Of a DNA stretch of 64,000 nt, positions 24,928 to 33,800 are shown one piece after another. A program made the position numbers and the translations under genes. The first letter of the stretch is position 1. The number at the start of each line of letters is the position of its first letter. Under the pieces are notes generated by a model. It saw only the letters and a list, made by a program, of their open reading frames with translations, had not been told where the DNA came from and did no database searches. The stretch is from Sphingobium sp. CAP-1. GTDB taxonomy: Bacteria > Pseudomonadota > Alphaproteobacteria > Sphingomonadales > Sphingomonadaceae. The stretch is taken from assembly GCF_009720145.1 (NCBI RefSeq), contig NZ_CP046254.1, positions 1 through 64,000 on the forward strand, written 5' to 3'.

Positions 24928-24959
24928 ACGGCCATCCCCCTGACCGGGGGGATGGCCGT
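24928..24959 (+). terminator. Strong hairpin after DUF3768
   Basis: A perfect 13-bp stem (ACGGCCATCCCCC with GGGGGATGGCCGT) and 6-nt loop, six bases after the DUF3768 stop. There is no T-run on the plus strand, but position and strength fit a terminator that separates this gene from the par operon. Confidence 0.6.
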
Positions 24960-24963
24960 GAAA

Positions 24964-24981
24964 AGTCTGCTTGAGCAGACT
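24964..24981. promoter_or_regulatory. 18-bp palindromic operator, copy 1 (before parA)
   Basis: AGTCTGCTTGAGCAGACT: 8-bp arms around TG. It is the exact reverse complement of the site at 27156-27173. Located upstream of the small membrane ORF and parA, where a partition or mobilisation regulator would bind. Confidence 0.7.
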
Positions 24982-25109
24982 GCGCGCAAAGGATCTCCAA
25001 GCGCCAAGCGCGCTCGGGGAGGGGAGGGGTGCACCGGAGCATCGCCCCCGTGCGGCCGATGCAAAGCTGTGAGCCGACGCGGGATCAGACCATTTAAGGA
25101 GTTACCGCC

Positions 25110-25286
25110 ATGTCCGCCTATTTCGCCGCCCATCCCGATCACGCGATCCTCTTTGCGTTCGGCTGTTTTGCGCTCACCGTCTACCTGTTCCGCTATGTCG
25201 GTCCCGGCATTGGCGGTGGCGGCGACTGGTCATCGCGTGACCATTATGAGCGCAATCTGCGCGACGGTCCGGAAGACTATTGTTGA
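25110..25286 (+). CDS. Small membrane protein, 58 aa, first gene of par operon
   Basis: 58 residues: MSAYFAAHPDHAILFAFGCF, then ALTVYLFRYVGPGIGGGGDW and a polar tail ending PEDYC. One transmembrane helix (about residues 12-30) is likely. AAGGAG lies 8 nt before the ATG, a strong site. The stop is 13 bp before the parA ATG, so it is probably co-transcribed. No family recognised. Confidence 0.6.
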   Translation: MSAYFAAHPDHAILFAFGCFALTVYLFRYVGPGIGGGGDWSSRDHYERNLRDGPEDYC

Positions 25287-25299
25287 GCTGGCCGCCCCG

Positions 25300-26064
25300 A
25301 TGAGGACGATCGCTGTGAGCCTTCTCAAGGGCGGGGTAGGCAAGACCTTCCTCGCCACGCATCTCGCCTGGTATCTGGCCGAAGCGGCGGGACGCCGGGT
25401 TGTGTTCGTTGACCTGGACCCGCAAGGTAGTTCGTCGCGCCGTCTGGCCGGCGAGCGGCCGGGTGGCTTCGCGGCCGATCTCTTCGATCCATCGGCGGCG
25501 CTTGCCGCCGATGGCCAGGTCGGGCTCACTTTGCTCGCTGCCGACCAGCGTTTGCAGATGATCAAGGCGGCACAGGATGTGCGCGACTTTCTCGGCCGCT
25601 TTCCTGCGCTCGCGCCCCATTTCGATCTTTGCGTGATCGATACCGGTCCCAAATGGGACGAGCTTACCTTGAGCGCTCTCGCGGTCGCCGACGCAGTGAT
25701 CGCGCCCGTCCAGGTCGCCGAAGATTCGGTTGAGTGCGCCAAGATGCTGTTGACCGCGCTGCGCAAGGCCGAGGCGGCGAGAGCAGGGCGCAAGATCGAT
25801 TTCCTCGGATTGCTGCCATCGATGGTCAACCCGTTCGACCGGCGCGAAATAGACAATGCCGTCAAGCTCGCCCACGCGGTGGGCGAGCGGCTGATGTTCC
25901 CTGCCTTCATCAAGGCGCGACCGACCTATAAGCATGCCGCGGAAAATCATCGGCCGGTCTGGATGGAAGGTGGTGGCGGGGCCAAGGCGGCGGCCGGGGA
26001 AATTCGGCCGATCCTCGCCGAGATCGAACGGCGGCTCGGTTCAGCGCCAGCGGCCGCCACCTGA
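25300..26064 (+). CDS. parA: ParA family partition ATPase
   Basis: 254 residues. It has the deviant Walker A motif LLKGGVGKTFLATHLAW, the Walker A' strand VVFVDLDPQGSSSRRL and the Walker B strand LCVIDTGPKW. ParA binds DNA non-specifically with ATP and moves the ParB-DNA complex, giving stable inheritance of low-copy elements. It lacks the extra N-terminal helix-turn-helix of type Ia ParA. ATG 25300 gives a protein starting exactly at the first strand; the upstream open frame overlaps the small ORF. The stop overlaps the parB start. Confidence 0.88.
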   Translation: MRTIAVSLLKGGVGKTFLATHLAWYLAEAAGRRVVFVDLDPQGSSSRRLAGERPGGFAADLFDPSAALAADGQVGLTLLAADQRLQMIKAAQDVRDFLGRFPALAPHFDLCVIDTGPKWDELTLSALAVADAVIAPVQVAEDSVECAKMLLTALRKAEAARAGRKIDFLGLLPSMVNPFDRREIDNAVKLAHAVGERLMFPAFIKARPTYKHAAENHRPVWMEGGGGAKAAAGEIRPILAEIERRLGSAPAAAT

Positions 26065-26987
26065 TGGGTAAGTTCGACGAACGCATCGAGGAGTTTGGCC
26101 TGCTAGTCGGCGCGCATGAAACGGCGCGCCGGGTCGAGGAAATCCCTCTGGATCGGGTCATCCCCGACCCCGGCAATCCCCGGCGCAGTTTCGACGATGA
26201 CGCCCTGGCCGAGCTTGCGGCCTCTATAGCGGCCCGCGGGGTCTTGCAGCCGATCACGGTTGCGCCCGCCGACGCCGCCGGCTTGCATCGCATCCGTTTG
26301 GGCGAGCGACGCTTTCGTGCCTCCCAGCTCGCGGGCCGGGTGACGATCCCGGCGATCGTCGTGGCCGAGGGGGAGGGAACCCATCTGCTCGCCGATCAGA
26401 TCGTTGAGAACGATCAGCGTGCGAACCTTTCTTCGGTCGAGCTCGCTCGTGCGATTGCCCGTATGCTCAAGGGCGGCATGAGCCAAGTCGAAATCGCCGC
26501 TGCGCTGGGCCGCTCCAAGCAGTTCGTCTCGCTCTATGCAGCCTATGGTGACATGCCTGCCTATCTCAGGGAGGCGCTCCCGCGCGCGCCGATCCGGCTG
26601 CTCTATGACCTGCATCGCACAGCCAGGGATTATCCTGCGGAAGTCGAGGCCTATGTGGGCGCCTGGGATGAGAGCGGCGCGACATTGGCGGACGGCGCGC
26701 GTTTCATTGCCGGGCTGAAGGGTAAGGCGGACGTTCTCAGCATCGAGGCAGCGCCGATGCAGGCCGCGGCAGTGACCGTCGCCCGTCCCCAACCGCGGGC
26801 AGGGACTGAGCCAGTCGCGCGACCAGGGGAGCAAACGCCAGAGGCCAGCCTTGCCGTTGAAGTCGATGGCCGTCCCGCGCGTCTTGTCCTCGGCCCGCGT
26901 GTTGTCGTGATCTTCGGCGATGGTTCCCGGCAAGAGATCGCGGCCGAACGACTTTGCACCGCGTCTGAGGGACGCCCGACGCTGTGA
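26064..26987 (+). CDS. parB: ParB/RepB family partition protein
   Basis: 307 residues. Its ParB domain has IPLDRVIPDPGNPRRSFDDDA, VLQPITVAP, RLGERRFRASQLAG (GERRxRA box) and LVENDQRANLSSVE-like ADQIVENDQRANLS. A helix-turn-helix follows (MSQVEIAAALGRSKQFVSLY). The C-terminal strand-rich tail is unusual: VDGRPARLVLGPRVVVIFGDG. Partners ParA; start and stop overlap by one base. The palindromes at 24964 and 27156 flank the operon and are candidate binding sites; I saw no canonical chromosomal parS. Confidence 0.88.
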   Translation: MGKFDERIEEFGLLVGAHETARRVEEIPLDRVIPDPGNPRRSFDDDALAELAASIAARGVLQPITVAPADAAGLHRIRLGERRFRASQLAGRVTIPAIVVAEGEGTHLLADQIVENDQRANLSSVELARAIARMLKGGMSQVEIAAALGRSKQFVSLYAAYGDMPAYLREALPRAPIRLLYDLHRTARDYPAEVEAYVGAWDESGATLADGARFIAGLKGKADVLSIEAAPMQAAAVTVARPQPRAGTEPVARPGEQTPEASLAVEVDGRPARLVLGPRVVVIFGDGSRQEIAAERLCTASEGRPTL

Positions 26988-27037
26988 TGCTCTGACCCTC
27001 TTCCTCCGCGTTCGCATATCCTGTTCGCGTGTATGTC

Positions 27038-27067
27038 GGCCGCGCCCCTTTCGGGGTGCGGCCTTTT
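27038..27067 (+). terminator. Rho-independent terminator after parB
   Basis: GGCCGCGCCCC pairs with GGGGTGCGGCC (one G-U or mismatch) around a 4-nt loop and is followed by TTTT. About 50 bp after the parB stop. Confidence 0.8.
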
Positions 27068-27083
27068 GCGTAGGTCCGAGCTG

Positions 27084-27106
27084 GGGCGGCGCCGTTGGCG
27101 CCGCCC
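27084..27106. other. Perfect GC hairpin in candidate oriT region
   Basis: GGGCGGCGCC-GTT-GGCGCCGCCC, a 10-bp perfect stem. It lies between parB and the mobilisation genes, in the 260-bp gap where an origin of transfer is expected (26988-27246). No nic site could be recognised by eye. Confidence 0.4.
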
Positions 27107-27155
27107 TTCGTGGATCAGGCGTGAATGATAGGCGCATTTTCCCAAATATGGTCGA

Positions 27156-27173
27156 AGTCTGCTCAAGCAGACT
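27156..27173. promoter_or_regulatory. 18-bp palindromic operator, copy 2 (before mobC-like gene)
   Basis: AGTCTGCTCAAGCAGACT, the exact reverse complement of 24964-24981. It lies 73 bp before the mobC-like start, so it may link control of partition and mobilisation. Confidence 0.7.
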
Positions 27174-27246
27174 ATCAGATGAGTTGAGTGAAGGTGAGGG
27201 CCGGATAGGCGTGACGCCGGGGATGTATGACAATAGCCTTTGATGC

Positions 27247-27783
27247 ATGCCCGTCTTCACCTTCCGTCTCGACGATGACATCGCCCAGCGCTTCGATGCT
27301 GTGGCGGAGAGCGCCGGCGGCCGCTCGGTTTTGCTGCGGCGCCTCGTCATGAATGCAGTGGACGCGGAGGAGGGCGAGAGGTCGGGGCCAGTCCGTCGGC
27401 GGGAGCGAGCAACACGGCGGTTTGAGATCCGGCTGACCGATGCGGAAATTGCCGCGCTGGATGCCAAGGCCGATGCTTTGGGTATGAAGCGAACCGACTG
27501 GGTGACGAGGCTGGTGCGCTGCCGGCTGCATTCGGCGGCACCGCTGCCGCTTGAAGAACGGGCGGCAGTGGCCCAGGCGTGGCGCGAGCTCAACCGGATC
27601 GGCATCAATCTCAATCAGGCGACGCGGGCGCTCAACGCATCGGTGATGGTCGAATCCGGGCTCGATGTCGCGCGCGAGGCGGCGCGGGTGGCAAGCTTTC
27701 GCACGGAAATCCGGATGGCGCTTGCCGGTCTCGGCACCGCGCTCAAGGGCGATCTTGCCTATTGGGATAGCCTCGATGCTTGA
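27247..27783 (+). CDS. mobC: MobC-like relaxosome accessory protein
   Basis: 178 residues. Residues 1-40 (MPVFTFRLDDDIAQRFDAVA, RSVLLRRLVMNAV) and 55-90 (FEIRLTDAEIAALDAKADAL, KRTDWVTRLVR) look like two ribbon-helix-helix units. The middle part LNRIGINLNQATRALNAS is the MobC hallmark. MobC opens oriT DNA for the relaxase. Overlaps the relaxase start by 8 bp. An ATG at 27243 is out of frame. Confidence 0.82.
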   Translation: MPVFTFRLDDDIAQRFDAVAESAGGRSVLLRRLVMNAVDAEEGERSGPVRRRERATRRFEIRLTDAEIAALDAKADALGMKRTDWVTRLVRCRLHSAAPLPLEERAAVAQAWRELNRIGINLNQATRALNASVMVESGLDVAREAARVASFRTEIRMALAGLGTALKGDLAYWDSLDA

Positions 27784-28882
27784 GGAGGAGGGCATCCTGC
27801 CGCTGCCCAGCCTCATGGAGGCATGGCGGCCGCCCACCGGCGGTAAACGGACACTGCGGGGGGCCTATGTCCGCATCGGACGAGGCGCACCGGGCCGGGG
27901 AGGGCAGGGGCGGTCCGTGCCGCTGAGCCAGGCCGAGGCTCGGGCCAAGCTCGAGCGGATCGTGCGCAAGGCCCCGGAGGTCATGGTCAAGGTCTCGGGC
28001 AAGCAATATGGCGCGCATCATCTATCGGAGCATTTCGGCTATGTTGCGCGGCACGGGAAGCTTGCGGTGCGCTCGAGCGAGGGCGAGATCATCGATGATC
28101 CCAAACGGCTGAAGGAGATCGCGCAGGACTGGGCCATGCTCGACGAGGCGATGAACGAGCATGGCCGCGACCGGCCGACCTCGCTGTCGCTGGTCCTTTC
28201 CATGCCCGGCGGTTCGACCGATCCCGAGACGCTGCAGGATGCCGCCCAGGCGTTCGCCCGCATCCTGTTCGAGGACAATCACGCCTATATGCTGGCGCTC
28301 CACACCGATACCGATCATCCGCACATCCATCTGACGGTGGCCACCGAAGGTGCGGACGGTAGGCGGTTCAACCCGCGCAAGGCCGACCTCCATCATATGA
28401 GAGAGACATTCGCGCATGAGCTACGGGCGCGCGGCATCGCGGCTGAGGCGACGCCCAGACGCGCACGCGGTCACGTTCAAAAGCGTGTGCGCTCTGCAGC
28501 GCTGCATCTCGATGCTCGGATCGGTCAGGAGGGGCGCCGGCTCAATATGGATGAACTCAACGTGCTGCGCGCCCGGGCCTTTGCGCACGCGCGCGATGAG
28601 GAACGGCGGCCGCAGGACGTGATGGCGCTGGTTCGCCAGAAGCAGATACGCGGTGCTTATGCGGAGGCGGCGGTGGCGCTTGCACGTACCGGCGAGGCCG
28701 ACGACCAGGCGCTTTCCGACGAAATTGCGGGTTTCCTGGCGGCTATGCCGCCGGCGGTCTCCCGACGTCTGGCCCTGGCCCGCGAGATGATGCAGGGGCG
28801 GCAAGCGACACAGCCGGCGCGCGAGCTGGAGGGTGGAGCTGGTCCCGAGCGGCCAGCGCCGGAGCGTGGGCGGGAGCGTTGA
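27776..28882 (+). CDS. Relaxase/mobilisation nuclease (MobA/VirD2-like)
   Basis: 368 residues. The three-histidine metal motif is HTDTDHPHIHLTV (about residues 175-190). The segment KQYGAHHLSEHFGYVARHGK near residue 80 carries tyrosines that could be the nicking residue. The rest is charged and ends in a proline/glutamate-rich tail. Relaxases nick oriT and lead the strand through the type IV channel. ATG 27776 overlaps mobC; the longer frame begins inside mobC and is discarded. It is short for a relaxase and has no helicase domain. Confidence 0.85.
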   Translation: MLEEEGILPLPSLMEAWRPPTGGKRTLRGAYVRIGRGAPGRGGQGRSVPLSQAEARAKLERIVRKAPEVMVKVSGKQYGAHHLSEHFGYVARHGKLAVRSSEGEIIDDPKRLKEIAQDWAMLDEAMNEHGRDRPTSLSLVLSMPGGSTDPETLQDAAQAFARILFEDNHAYMLALHTDTDHPHIHLTVATEGADGRRFNPRKADLHHMRETFAHELRARGIAAEATPRRARGHVQKRVRSAALHLDARIGQEGRRLNMDELNVLRARAFAHARDEERRPQDVMALVRQKQIRGAYAEAAVALARTGEADDQALSDEIAGFLAAMPPAVSRRLALAREMMQGRQATQPARELEGGAGPERPAPERGRER

Positions 28883-28982
28883 TTCGCATGGGGCGGTTGA
28901 TCTTGCGAAGGGATGCTCCCACTACCATGTGCTAGAATGTCTTGGAAAGTCGAGGGAACTGGCGCTTTCTGTGGTCATAGCT

Positions 28983-29012
28983 TGTTAGAAAAAACCATGC
29001 TATTATCTAACA
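28983..29012 (+). promoter_or_regulatory. Inverted-repeat operator/promoter of the DUF6088 gene
   Basis: TGTTAGA (28983-28989) and TCTAACA (29006-29012) are perfect 7-bp inverted arms 16 bp apart in an AT-rich patch. A TATTAT at 29001-29006 resembles a -10 box. AbiEi-type antitoxins repress their own promoter by binding inverted repeats, so this is a likely autoregulatory site. Confidence 0.6.
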
Positions 29013-29027
29013 GACAGGAGCTTGGAC

Positions 29028-29654
29028 ATGTCTGCGGTGGCTGATCGGATTATGAAGCGTGTGCGCGGCAAGGGCCGTGGCTGGGTGTTTACGCCCAAGC
29101 AGTTCGTTGACTTCGGTACGCGCGGCTCGGTCGACATGGCGCTGTCGCGTCTCGCGCATGCCGGTGACATCCGCCGGATCGGCCGCGGTCTCTACGACTA
29201 TCCCCGCCAGCATGACAAGCTTGGTGCCCTGAGCCCGGATCCCGGGCAGGTGGCCCAAGCGCTCTCCGCGCAGAGCGGCGATGCGCTCGCGCCGTCTGGA
29301 GCGGCGGCGGCCAATAGCCTTGGTCTCTCGACGCAGGTGCCCGCCCGGGCGAGCTACGCTACCAGCGGTCGCACCCGCACCGCCAAGGCTGGCGGCCGCA
29401 GCGTCACCTTGAAGCACAGCCGCGCGCCGGTGCTCGACGCGCCGGAGTCTGTGAATGCGATCGTCCAGGCACTCGCGCATCTGGGGAAGGGCAATATCGA
29501 CGCGGATGCGATCGGGCGCTTCGCCGCGCGCCTCGACGATGCCGGTACGCGCGCGCTGGTCGCGGCCCGCTCGGCCATGCCGGGCTGGATGGGCGACATT
29601 GTCCTCAAGATCCAGGCGTCGCGGAGAGATAGGTCATGCAGGGAGAAAGGGTAG
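29028..29654 (+). CDS. DUF6088 / AbiEi-like antitoxin-type DNA-binding protein
   Basis: 208 residues. An N-terminal winged helix is visible: WVFTPKQFVDFGTRGSVDMALSRLAHAGDIRRIGRGLYDYP, quoted here only in part as FVDFGTRGSVDMALSRL and IRRIGRGLYDYP. The C-terminal part (ALAPSGAAAANSLGLSTQVP) is AbiEi-like. AbiEi represses and neutralises the AbiEii nucleotidyltransferase toxin. No AbiEii follows; instead the gene overlaps a convergent Abi/HEPN gene by 21 bp. ACAGGAG at 29013-29020 favours ATG 29028. Confidence 0.82.
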   Translation: MSAVADRIMKRVRGKGRGWVFTPKQFVDFGTRGSVDMALSRLAHAGDIRRIGRGLYDYPRQHDKLGALSPDPGQVAQALSAQSGDALAPSGAAAANSLGLSTQVPARASYATSGRTRTAKAGGRSVTLKHSRAPVLDAPESVNAIVQALAHLGKGNIDADAIGRFAARLDDAGTRALVAARSAMPGWMGDIVLKIQASRRDRSCREKG

Positions 29655-30311
29655 CGCCGCTGGCGCCACCAGCAAATCTCCAGATGCAGGGTCGGGCACA
29701 AGGATGGGTACGGCCGGATAAAGTGTCGGCCATGTCGAATACTTGGCGATCCATGTCGCGGCGCTTGGAGACAGCCAGCCCGTCAAGGTCGTGATACTCG
29801 CATAGCGCTGCGCGAGCGGAAGCGCGATGATGGGTTCATAGTGGGCGACGCGGTTGCGCAATATACGCAGGTCGCGCAAGTCCCGCGCGATCACACCGCG
29901 CTGTACGCCTTTGGCCTGAAAGATGGGTCGCAGGCTTTGCCAGAGGTGGTGTGACTTGGGGCCGAAGAGTGACGCCCAGAAGCCGAAGTTCAACTCCGCT
30001 ACGATCTGCGGACGGGTCGCTGCCTTCCCGTCTTTCTGCAGCGTTTGCCGTGCTTTTGCGATTGCGCCCGTCTGATAGTTCGTCACAAGGATCGCAGGAT
30101 CGTCGATCCAGGCGGCGCCATGTTGGGCCGCAAGCCGCGCGTCCGCCATGTTACGCAGCACGACCTCTAGCATGTGTAGAGGGCCATAGAGGGCTGCGGA
30201 AAGCTGCACATTATAGGTGTACAGGCGCTCTGCGAGCGTCTGATCGGCTCCGGCCCACTTCAGATAAGTGTCGAAGCGGTCAGCGGACAAGGCATGAACG
30301 AATGTTGGCAC
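29634..30311 (-). CDS. Abi family protein with HEPN motif
   Basis: 225 residues. Fits Abi_2/AbiD/F-type proteins: RFDTYLKWAGADQTLAERLY, LYGPLHMLEVVLRNMADARL, then RDLRILRNRVAHYEPII, whose R-N-R-V-A-H gives the catalytic RxxxxH of HEPN RNases. Many such proteins abort phage infection by RNA cleavage. It converges on the DUF6088 gene with overlapping 3' ends, so transcripts are antisense to each other at the end. It could be an unlinked defence gene or an unusual partner of the orphan antitoxin. Confidence 0.82.
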   Translation of the reverse strand: MPTFVHALSADRFDTYLKWAGADQTLAERLYTYNVQLSAALYGPLHMLEVVLRNMADARLAAQHGAAWIDDPAILVTNYQTGAIAKARQTLQKDGKAATRPQIVAELNFGFWASLFGPKSHHLWQSLRPIFQAKGVQRGVIARDLRDLRILRNRVAHYEPIIALPLAQRYASITTLTGWLSPSAATWIAKYSTWPTLYPAVPILVPDPASGDLLVAPAALPFLPA

Positions 30312-30499
30312 GGGAACCTTTTCACTTGATTTTTAGGCACCCTTGCGCCATATGAACTGGGTATCCCCCGGCGGTCCCTGCTTTGCAAACCGTCGGGGCA
30401 CTTTATTTCTAGACATCGTCGATTCGATCTTCAATGCCGTTGCTGGAGCAGCGCAGCGTGAATGAACTCGCGCGCCGCCGGCATGCGAGGAGATTTTGC

Positions 30500-30703
30500 G
30501 TGATCACAGCGAAATACATCCCGTGGGACCCGATTGGCGCGATGCCCGACGACCGAAAGGACGGTCGCCTCATGCTACTCTGGGAAGGAGATCGCCCCGT
30601 AATCGGCCGATGGGATGACGGGCGTAAGGGATGGGAAGATCCGGAAGGCATGCACCTTTTCGAGGAGATCACCTATTGGGCGGATATCAATTCACCGGAA
30701 TGA
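30500..30703 (+). CDS. Small hypothetical protein, about 67 aa
   Basis: The frame reads ITAKYIPWDPIGAMPDD, then GRLMLLWEGDRPVIGRWDDG and HLFEEITYWADIN, a compact acidic tryptophan-rich protein. GTG 30500 follows GAGGAG with a 7-nt gap; an ATG at 30434 without a ribosome-binding site would add 22 residues. The GRWDDG pattern recalls small DUF551-like phage and mobile-element proteins, but I do not claim the family. Confidence 0.5.
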   Translation: MITAKYIPWDPIGAMPDDRKDGRLMLLWEGDRPVIGRWDDGRKGWEDPEGMHLFEEITYWADINSPE

Positions 30704-30842
30704 CCCTTGCTCTTTCAGATGATAAACGATTGATATAAAACTATAAAAGTTTGATAATACATCTTATGTTAAATTGCCGGAGTCTGAGCCTCAGTAGTGG
30801 GGTGCCCACGTTCGACGGCTGCCAGCTTTCACCAGCCTGAGA
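30704..30842. other. AT-rich spacer at edge of the defence-like island
   Basis: About 60 bp (30711-30770) are strongly AT-rich, unlike the GC-rich surroundings, between the mobilisation-linked genes and the helicase-Vsr gene. No gene seen. It may mark an island junction. Confidence 0.35.
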
Positions 30843-33800
30843 TCAATTCTCGCGCGTCGCTTTTGCCATTGCGATAGCAGCTTCAAACCGCTTCCTCGTA
30901 GGCTCCCGCAATCGAGCCAAGCTGAAAGTCCGTGCAAAATGGGCAAGGACATCGGCTTCCGCTTTGCCTCTTCGGACAAGAGGCAAAGCTAGGCTCGCGA
31001 GTTCAATGAGAGGAATGTCTCGGTGAGATCGCCAATCTGATCGGGCCGGTCGATACGCAACCAACTGGCCAGTATCCATCGTTTCGTGGAACACCACGTT
31101 CCGGCCATCTTCTTGCACCGATGAATGACGATCGGAAATTGCCTGTGTAACGATATCCTGAATAATCCGGCCTGCCCGCTCCTTTTTGTGAGCGCGGGCG
31201 ATCCTTTCAATCAGGATGTCTTCATACATTGGCGCCTCGGCCTGAAGTGTGGCGTCGATCAGCCTTTCAAGTCTTGGCTTATACTCTGGCTGATAGATCT
31301 GTTCGACCTCTTCCAATGGAACAACCAGAGAGGCGATTTGGTATTCGGTGCCGATTTCGATTGCAGGAGGCGAATAACTTTTCTCGCCATCCTCGGGGCT
31401 GGAGGGGCGGACCACGGCGGCTTTGTCGACGGGCCCTGCCATATCGTCATCAGACAGGACATGCAGGCCGCGCCCTGCGCTCTTGACCAAGCCCTTTGAA
31501 TGAAGCGAATTTCCACGAGAAGGGGAAAGGGCATTGTTTACCAGTTCTTCCCACTTTTCCTCGCCCGGGCGAAAGTTGGCGGGTGCCCGATCTGCGTCGG
31601 ACAGAGCCAAGACGTCCACCAGCGCCTTCTTTAACTCACCATTGGACCAAACGCGTTTATCAGACATCAGATTGAGAATGGCGTTCTGAACCTGTGACTC
31701 GGTGACACGCGTCAAGTTCACATTGGAATCGGGCGCTTCGGCGACGCTGAGGACATCCGTTTTTTGAGCTGGCTCCGGCCAAGCATCAGCGGTTGCACCG
31801 CCATCAGCCGGTGATTGCTCTGCCGCAGGTGTAGACTCGGTGTCATCAGGCGAAGGAAGCCGCCAACTACGCAATTCCGTATGACGGCTTATCCATTCTT
31901 CGCCATCGTTGACCGGTTCAATTCCTCGCGCGGCCAGAAATGCGGCAACTTCATCAACTACGACCTGCCGATTGCGAACGAAACGCGAGGCAAAACAACG
32001 CCAGATCGTCCAACCGGCACGCTCAAGGATACGCTGGCGCATCATGTCATCCGGCCATTTGTCGGGCCCGTGGTAGCGATCCCCGTCGCATTCGATGGCA
32101 ATGCGCTGGTCGTTGTCACCCTCGACCACGAGATCGATTCTGAAGTTTCCGACACGGACCTGAGTGTTGACCCGGAAGCCGCGTTCACAAAGCAAGTCGA
32201 ACATTTCTCGCTCGAAGTCGGATTCGCACCGATCGCGCCGATCCTTCAGGTCGGAAGTTTCGGCTGGGTAGGGGCATCGAAAATGTTCCAGGAGGGATCG
32301 ACGCAGTTGATCGCTCGTGCGCAGCTGATCCAGCTCAACCGAGCGAACAAGGTAGGTTCGATCTCGAGCCCGTGACAAGGCGACGTTGAAGCGCTGCTCA
32401 TATCGATTGCCCGAAAGCGGGCTATCCTCCCGCTGCGCCACCAACGAGACGAACATGACGTCCCGTTCATCACCCTGGAAAGCGGTCGGATCACCAACCC
32501 GAATTGTGTGGCGCTCCATCACCTCAGTTCCGAGGCGCTGTTCGATCTCCTTATAAATGTGCGCGGCCTGGTTCTGACCCAGCAATGTGGTGACGCCGAT
32601 CGTTCGCTTCGACATCCTTTCGTCTTCCGCGATCGCCGCGATCTCGGAGACGATGAATTCCGCCTCGGGAACATTCACGTCTCCCTTGCGGAAGCCGTCC
32701 TCCACAAAAACGTCAATCAAAGGCGGATCCAGGCGTTCGGAAGCCATCGGCAACCGCAGCGGCGTCAGCCGATGGCCGTAGAACTGGCCCTTTGAGAATT
32801 CGATGATCGGAGCGACGCAGCGGAAATGCTCCGTCAACATTATGGCGCCGCCGGCGAAAACGACCTTGCCGAGGTCGTATAGGGACTGCTCTTCCCGCAA
32901 GCAGGAACGATAATCCGCCACTTGGGCCGCGAGGTGCCTGCTGGCGAGCTCATCAGCGCGGGCCTGATCGCGCCCAACGAGCTCGGGGCTTACCTGCTTG
33001 TCATCGCCCACGATGAGGATTTTCTGTGCGCGTAACAATGCCGGAAGAGCTGCCACGGTTGATTGTGACGCTTCATCCACGATGACGACGTCAAACAGAC
33101 CAAGATCGGCCGGCAAGGACTCCGACACCCGGTAGTGTGGCATGATCCAACAAGGCAGAGCCCCCTTGGCGCGATCGGATGCAGCTCGTGCCTCCCGACG
33201 ATATCGCCCTGCCCGTTTGCCGGTGCCTTTGCCGATCCTGCGAACCGCATCCGCATAGGCCGCCAAAGCAGCCTTCACGCCGTCGGTAGCCTTCCGGCTT
33301 AGCTCGAGCCAGGTCCGCAATTCGATCGAACGTTCGTAGGCGCCCTTAAGCAGGGCCTCCTTTTCGGCTCTCTCAGTGCCAAGTTCCTGCAAACGGGCAT
33401 GACGATCAATGCGTGCAAGCCAAGTGCTAAGTCGCCTGAGCTTCCAGCGTTTGACCCAATCACCCGGGGTGAGGCTATCCTCCATGCCTTCGACCGGTTC
33501 GGAACGGAGCGTCTCTGCCCAACGAGAGCCGCCCGATGCCGAAATGGCTGTGCAAACGGTCTGAATCGTTTCGAACGCCTCTGAAAGACCTTCGATGTGA
33601 GCAAGCCTGAGGGTCAGGTCTTGCCATTCCGAATGGAAGGCCTCGTTAGAGACATCCGGGTTGCCCAAAGCGCGCACTGCATAGTCCTGCAACTCGCGGG
33701 CAATGTCGCCACCAGCCGATGCTAGGGAAGCGATCAATCTGGAGCGTATGGCTTCGGCGCTCTCGAGCCGGTATTTCAACCGGTGCGTCTCGACCACTTC

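Noticed and set aside
24952..25299. N-terminal extension of ParA from an upstream start
   Set aside because: The extra residues have no ParA helix-turn-helix character and overlap the small membrane ORF, which has a strong ribosome-binding site.
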